From Desulfuromonas sp. (lineage in GTDB: Bacteria; Desulfobacterota; Desulfuromonadia; Desulfuromonadales; Geopsychrobacteraceae), in assembly GCA_002869695.1 (NCBI GenBank), contig PKUD01000199.1, positions 1-48,092 of the forward strand: a stretch of 48,092 nucleotides of DNA. Direction: 5' to 3'. Positions within the stretch are counted from its first letter, which is position 1. Every line of letters starts with the position of its first letter. The notes under the pieces were generated by a model, which ran no database searches, was not told where the DNA came from, and worked only from the letters and a program-made list of their open reading frames with translations. Below are positions 45,657-48,092 of this stretch, in pieces. The position numbers and the translations under genes are program-made.

Positions 45657-46871
45657 ATGTGTCGACACATTATCCCCTTCCTGATGATTTTTCTGATTCT
45701 GACCGGTTGCGCAGGACATACCCACCTCGGCAATCCCGAGCTGCCCTACCCTCCCCAGCAGAAACCAGTCGTCGGCGGGGTCATCCACCTGCCAACCGGG
45801 GTGGAGACAGACCGCGCAACCATGCTAGAACATGCCCGGCAAGCCCGGATTGTTTATGTCGGCGAGACCCACGACAGCCCGGCCTCGCATGATCTGCAGT
45901 TGGAGATTCTGACCCATCTCCAACAACAGAATCCTCAAAAGGTTGCTCTGGCGATGGAGATGTTCACCCCCGAGCAGCAGGAAACGCTGGACCGCTGGAC
46001 TGGCGGAAACCTGACCGAAAAAGAGTTTATCAAAGAAGTCAAATGGTACCAGAACTGGAAAATGAACTTCGCCTACTACCGGCCACTGCTCATATATGCG
46101 CGTGACAACCAGATACCGGTTATCGGCATTAATGCGCCCAAGGATCTGGTCAGAGCGGTCGGCATGGTTCCAATCGAGGAGCAGCCTGAAGAGATTCGCC
46201 AACGCCTCCCCGACTTCGACTTCGGTGACCCCTACCAGCGCGCCATGGCCACGGCGATCTATGCCGATCATCCCGTCAGCGATGCGATGAAAGACGGGTT
46301 CCTGCGAATCCAGACCCTGTGGGACGAAAGTATGGCAGAAAATCTGGTCAACTATCTGCAAAGTCAGCAAGGTCAGGACAAGCAGGTCATGGTCGTTGCC
46401 GGTGGGAATCACGTCAGCTACGGTTTCGGTATCCCAAGGCGGGCTTTTCGCCGGCTGCCGCTCAATTATCTGCTGATCGGCTCGAGGACCATTGAAATCG
46501 CCGAGGACAAACAGGTTGAGACGATGAACGTCTCCATGCCGGGATTTCCCATGCCCCCCTACCATTTCATGACCTACACCCGCTATGAAACTCTGCCTGA
46601 ACAGGGCGTCAAGCTGGGAGTGCATCTCAAGGAGGAGGCGCAGAACGTCACTGTCATCTCTGTCATGCCCGGCTCGGCGGCGGAACATGCGGGCTTGCTG
46701 CCGGACGATATCCTGCGCAAGATTGACACCATCGAGATCCAGGAAACATTCGACCTGGTCCATGAGCTCAACCAGTTACAAGCGGAAGACCGGGTGACTC
46801 TCGAACTTGAACGAGCGGGTGAGACACTCGAAATTGAAGTCGACTTCTCTAAAGCTGAAGCGCACCCTTAA
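45657..46871 (+). CDS. ChaN-family haem-binding-like lipoprotein with C-terminal PDZ domain
   Basis: The protein has 404 residues. Lipobox LILTGC gives a lipid-anchored Cys17. Residues about 45-290 are a ChaN/DUF399 domain: IVYVGETHDSPASHDLQLE, ALAMEMFTPEQQ, FIKEVKWYQNWKMNFAYYRP, INAPKDLVRAV and VVAGGNHVSYGFGIP. ChaN of Campylobacter binds haem. Residues about 315-400 form a PDZ domain (MPGSAAEHAGLLPDDILRKI). The fusion suggests protein or peptide recognition at the envelope. AAGG lies 8 bases before ATG. It may be cotranscribed with speD. Confidence 0.88.
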   Translation: MCRHIIPFLMIFLILTGCAGHTHLGNPELPYPPQQKPVVGGVIHLPTGVETDRATMLEHARQARIVYVGETHDSPASHDLQLEILTHLQQQNPQKVALAMEMFTPEQQETLDRWTGGNLTEKEFIKEVKWYQNWKMNFAYYRPLLIYARDNQIPVIGINAPKDLVRAVGMVPIEEQPEEIRQRLPDFDFGDPYQRAMATAIYADHPVSDAMKDGFLRIQTLWDESMAENLVNYLQSQQGQDKQVMVVAGGNHVSYGFGIPRRAFRRLPLNYLLIGSRTIEIAEDKQVETMNVSMPGFPMPPYHFMTYTRYETLPEQGVKLGVHLKEEAQNVTVISVMPGSAAEHAGLLPDDILRKIDTIEIQETFDLVHELNQLQAEDRVTLELERAGETLEIEVDFSKAEAHP

Positions 46872-46889
46872 CGCCCACCTGATGCCATT

Positions 46890-46932
46890 CACCCAGTAGG
46901 CCCGTCTGGGGACAGACCGGGCCTATTGGGTG
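46890..46932 (+). terminator. Long imperfect hairpin after the ChaN-like gene
   Basis: CACCCA / TGGGTG, then TAGGCCCG / CGGGCCTA and CTG / CAG pair over 43 bases with small mismatches. No U-tract follows, so it is a terminator-like or stability element. Confidence 0.55.
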
Positions 46933-47028
46933 CTGATTCCCTGTCCTGACACCCCCACCGCTGAAAAAAATCAGCCGTTTCCTTTTTCGGCTCCGCCTGT
47001 CAGCCTGACATCTCTTCGCGTAACCGAC

Positions 47029-47066
47029 AAAAAAAAGCCCCGTGATCTAGGAGGGGATCACGGGGC
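47029..47066 (-). terminator. Strong intrinsic terminator, minus strand
   Basis: An 11-bp perfect stem GCCCCGTGATC (47037-47047) / GATCACGGGGC (47056-47066) with an 8-base loop, followed on the minus strand by eight U residues. It implies a minus-strand transcript entering from the right, most likely from the 60-aa gene. Confidence 0.88.
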
Positions 47067-47190
47067 AAGGATTTGGGAGGTATTTCTAGGAAAGCTTTGT
47101 CATTCGTTTCAACGATCCGCCTGCCACAACGAAGCGTTGATGGTCTATATATTACCTTTTTAGTCAGATATGTCAACGGTAAAATAGCTG

Positions 47191-47213
47191 TTTTTGAAAA
47201 TAATTTTCAAAAA
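47191..47213. repeat. Perfect A/T palindrome
   Basis: TTTTTGAAAA-TAA-TTTTCAAAAA, 10-base arms around a 3-base centre. It lies inside the presumed 3' region of the 60-aa gene. It could be a protein site or RNA hairpin; no role is assigned. Confidence 0.5.
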
Positions 47214-47300
47214 GTTCATAACCCTCTGTTTTATTTCGATTTTTTCAAGGAGGAATGGGGTTTCACTTCAGTAAAAACAGTTGACACAGACCAGAAAAGG

Positions 47301-47483
47301 TCAGAACGACCTGTTCTGATGCTGGGCAGGACTTCTTCTGCGACGTATCGGGTCACGGTTGACATCAACCCAACCGTCTGAACGCTTGAAACTCTCAATC
47401 CGTTTGCTGGCAATCAGCTCCTGAAGGGCGTGGGGGTGAACCTGGCTGAATGTACCATCTGCGTATTTGATCGGAATCATCAT
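47301..47483 (-). CDS. Small uncharacterised protein (60 aa)
   Basis: It starts at ATG 47483 (a second ATG follows at once) with GAGGAG 9 bases upstream. The product begins MIPIKYADGTFSQVHPHALQ, with ELIASKRIESFKRSDGWVDV and DPIRR after it. The I/VKYxDGxxxxVxxxxLxxLIxxxxIxxFxRSxGWVxxxxDPIR pattern recalls a family of very small proteins common in Geobacter-like genomes, often in several copies, of unknown function (recollection). The minus-strand terminator downstream supports a real transcript. The basic tail RRRRSPAQHQNRSF is not obviously conserved. Confidence 0.7.
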   Translation of the reverse strand: MMIPIKYADGTFSQVHPHALQELIASKRIESFKRSDGWVDVNRDPIRRRRSPAQHQNRSF

Positions 47484-47839
47484 GTGTCAAAGCTCCTCAG
47501 CCTTGCAGGCCGATAACGACTCTCCGCCCCTCCTCTGCAAACAGTCAATGAACGCTGATTTGTCTGCCTGCTGATTTTGCCATTCCCGCTCATCAACTGC
47601 AACCTTCTTTTGCTGTTAGAGAGAATATCCGGTTGATATAAAGAGTGATACGTTATTATCCGTATAAAGGACTTCCTTGGCGAACAAAGCAAGACTGTCG
47701 TAAAGCACACGTCTTGCGCAGAGAAATTTCAACGCCGGGCAGATTTCGGCAAGACAAACGGCAACCGAGCCACGTGACCACAAAGGGCCGCCTCCAGCAC
47801 AGGAAGCGGCCCTTTATGACGAGACAGAATGCAGCTAAA
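47484..47839. other. Intergenic stretch, 356 bases
   Basis: No well supported gene is seen. It contains the hairpin after the aldolase gene, an ATACG-n8-CGTAT dyad (47648-47665) in an AT-rich section that could be part of a promoter for the 60-aa gene, and that gene's ribosome site. A minus-strand frame ending at 47480 overlaps the small gene's start and is not favoured. Confidence 0.5.
47782..47815 (-). terminator. Hairpin after the aldolase gene
   Basis: A 10-bp stem AAAGGGCCGC (47782-47791) / GCGGCCCTTT (47806-47815), extended by TCC / GGA, lies 25 bases past the stop. On the minus strand it ends in CCCTTTGTGG, a short U-tract. Confidence 0.65.
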
Positions 47840-48092
47840 TCAGGCTTTACCGGCACTTCCCAGTACCGCCTGATTCTTGTGCTTGATCAGTTCAATCAGC
47901 TCGCTGCGGGCCGCACCAAGATATTTACGCGGATCGAATTCGCCCGGGTTGTTGGCCATGAATTCGCGGATCTTGGCGGTCACAGCCAGGCGACCATCGG
48001 AATCGATATTGATCTTGCAGACGGCACTCTTGGCGGCCTTGCGCAGCTGCTCTTCCGGCACCCCGACGGCGCCATCCATCTTGCCGCCATAC
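47840..48092 (-). CDS. Class II fructose-bisphosphate aldolase, C-terminal part
   Basis: The frame enters from the right edge and its first 5' part is missing; 83 residues are visible. YGGKMDGAVGVPEEQLRKA, AVCKINIDSDGRLAVTAKI and EFDPRKYLGAARSELIELIK are the C-terminal portion of long class II aldolases: the strand carrying substrate-contacting residues (INIDSD) and the terminal helices. It catalyses fructose-1,6-bisphosphate cleavage or synthesis in glycolysis and gluconeogenesis. The stop is at 47840, followed by a hairpin. Confidence 0.9.
   Translation of the reverse strand, partial: YGGKMDGAVGVPEEQLRKAAKSAVCKINIDSDGRLAVTAKIREFMANNPGEFDPRKYLGAARSELIELIKHKNQAVLGSAGKA

Larger units (their letters stand above)
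46872..47300. other. Intergenic stretch, 429 bases
   Basis: No credible gene was found here. It holds the hairpin after the ChaN-like gene, a strong minus-strand terminator (47029-47066), and an AT-rich section with a perfect A/T palindrome (47191-47213). The section 47067-47300 is probably the 3' untranslated part of the small gene at 47301-47483. Confidence 0.6.

Noticed and set aside
47225-47285. AAGGAGG followed by ATGGGG on the plus strand
   Set aside because: The ATG is one base from the Shine-Dalgarno and the frame stops after nine codons.
47480-47710. Minus-strand frame overlapping the start of the 60-aa gene
   Set aside because: It ends across the ATGATG of the small gene and has no conserved-looking sequence; an internal ATG with AAGG upstream would give only 37 residues. 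Kept only as an unlikely leader peptide.

Overview
The window looks like a chromosomal segment of a Gram-negative, anaerobic, metal- or sulfur-reducing bacterium of the Desulfuromonadales (Geobacter, Desulfuromonas or Pelobacter-like relatives). This is inferred from a multihaem c-type cytochrome with 27 candidate haem sites, a small periplasmic tetrahaem cytochrome of the c7/c3 type, lipid A synthesis (LpxC), NtrY/NtrX with a sigma-54 promoter, and the general gene content. No phage, insertion sequence, CRISPR array, rRNA or tRNA gene was seen.

Layout. 1-5915 (mostly minus): start of a possible RluA-type pseudouridine synthase, Smr-domain protein, a membrane protein with helical repeats, MltD-like lytic transglycosylase, HflX GTPase and FabI. 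6200-8405 (minus): a 64-aa protein, an Nfu-type Fe-S scaffold, a MidA/NDUFAF7-like methyltransferase and an exported rhodanese. 8700-23104 (plus): a cytidylate-kinase-like/BON fusion; YebC, RuvC, RuvA, RuvB, a lipoprotein and an unrecognised 779-aa protein; QueH; a phasin-like protein with UbiB; then LpxC, NtrY and NtrX behind a well-formed sigma-54 promoter. 23147-31173 (minus): the Ffh, S16, KhpA, RimM, TrmD, L19 translation and secretion cluster, followed past a terminator by RnhB, YraN, NadE and RsmI; a DUF3343 protein lies just upstream of ffh. 31355-32127 (plus): a small membrane protein and DciA. 32128-35471 (minus): TrmN6, the 27-site cytochrome and the tetrahaem cytochrome. 35589-41609 (minus): PurE, PurD, PurH, an ASKHA protein without its usual ferredoxin domain, and alanine racemase. 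41905-46871 (plus): ThiED, ThiC, SpeD and a ChaN-PDZ lipoprotein. 46872-48092: mainly intergenic, with a 60-aa conserved-looking small protein and the C-terminal end of a class II fructose-bisphosphate aldolase.

How the genes fit together. Most are housekeeping: Holliday-junction processing, ribosome and tRNA maturation, purine, thiamine, NAD and polyamine synthesis. The parts that are specific to this lineage or unexplained are: the cytochrome pair (periplasmic and possibly extracellular electron transfer); the sigma-54-driven lpxC-ntrYX unit, which suggests NtrX may control lipid A synthesis and its own expression; a structured-looking 150-nt leader before thiED that lacks the TPP riboswitch core; the 779-aa protein after ruvCAB; the kinase-BON fusion; and several small uncharacterised proteins. 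Many starts were moved from the longest frame to a downstream codon with a better Shine-Dalgarno site, and TTG starts are unusually frequent among them.
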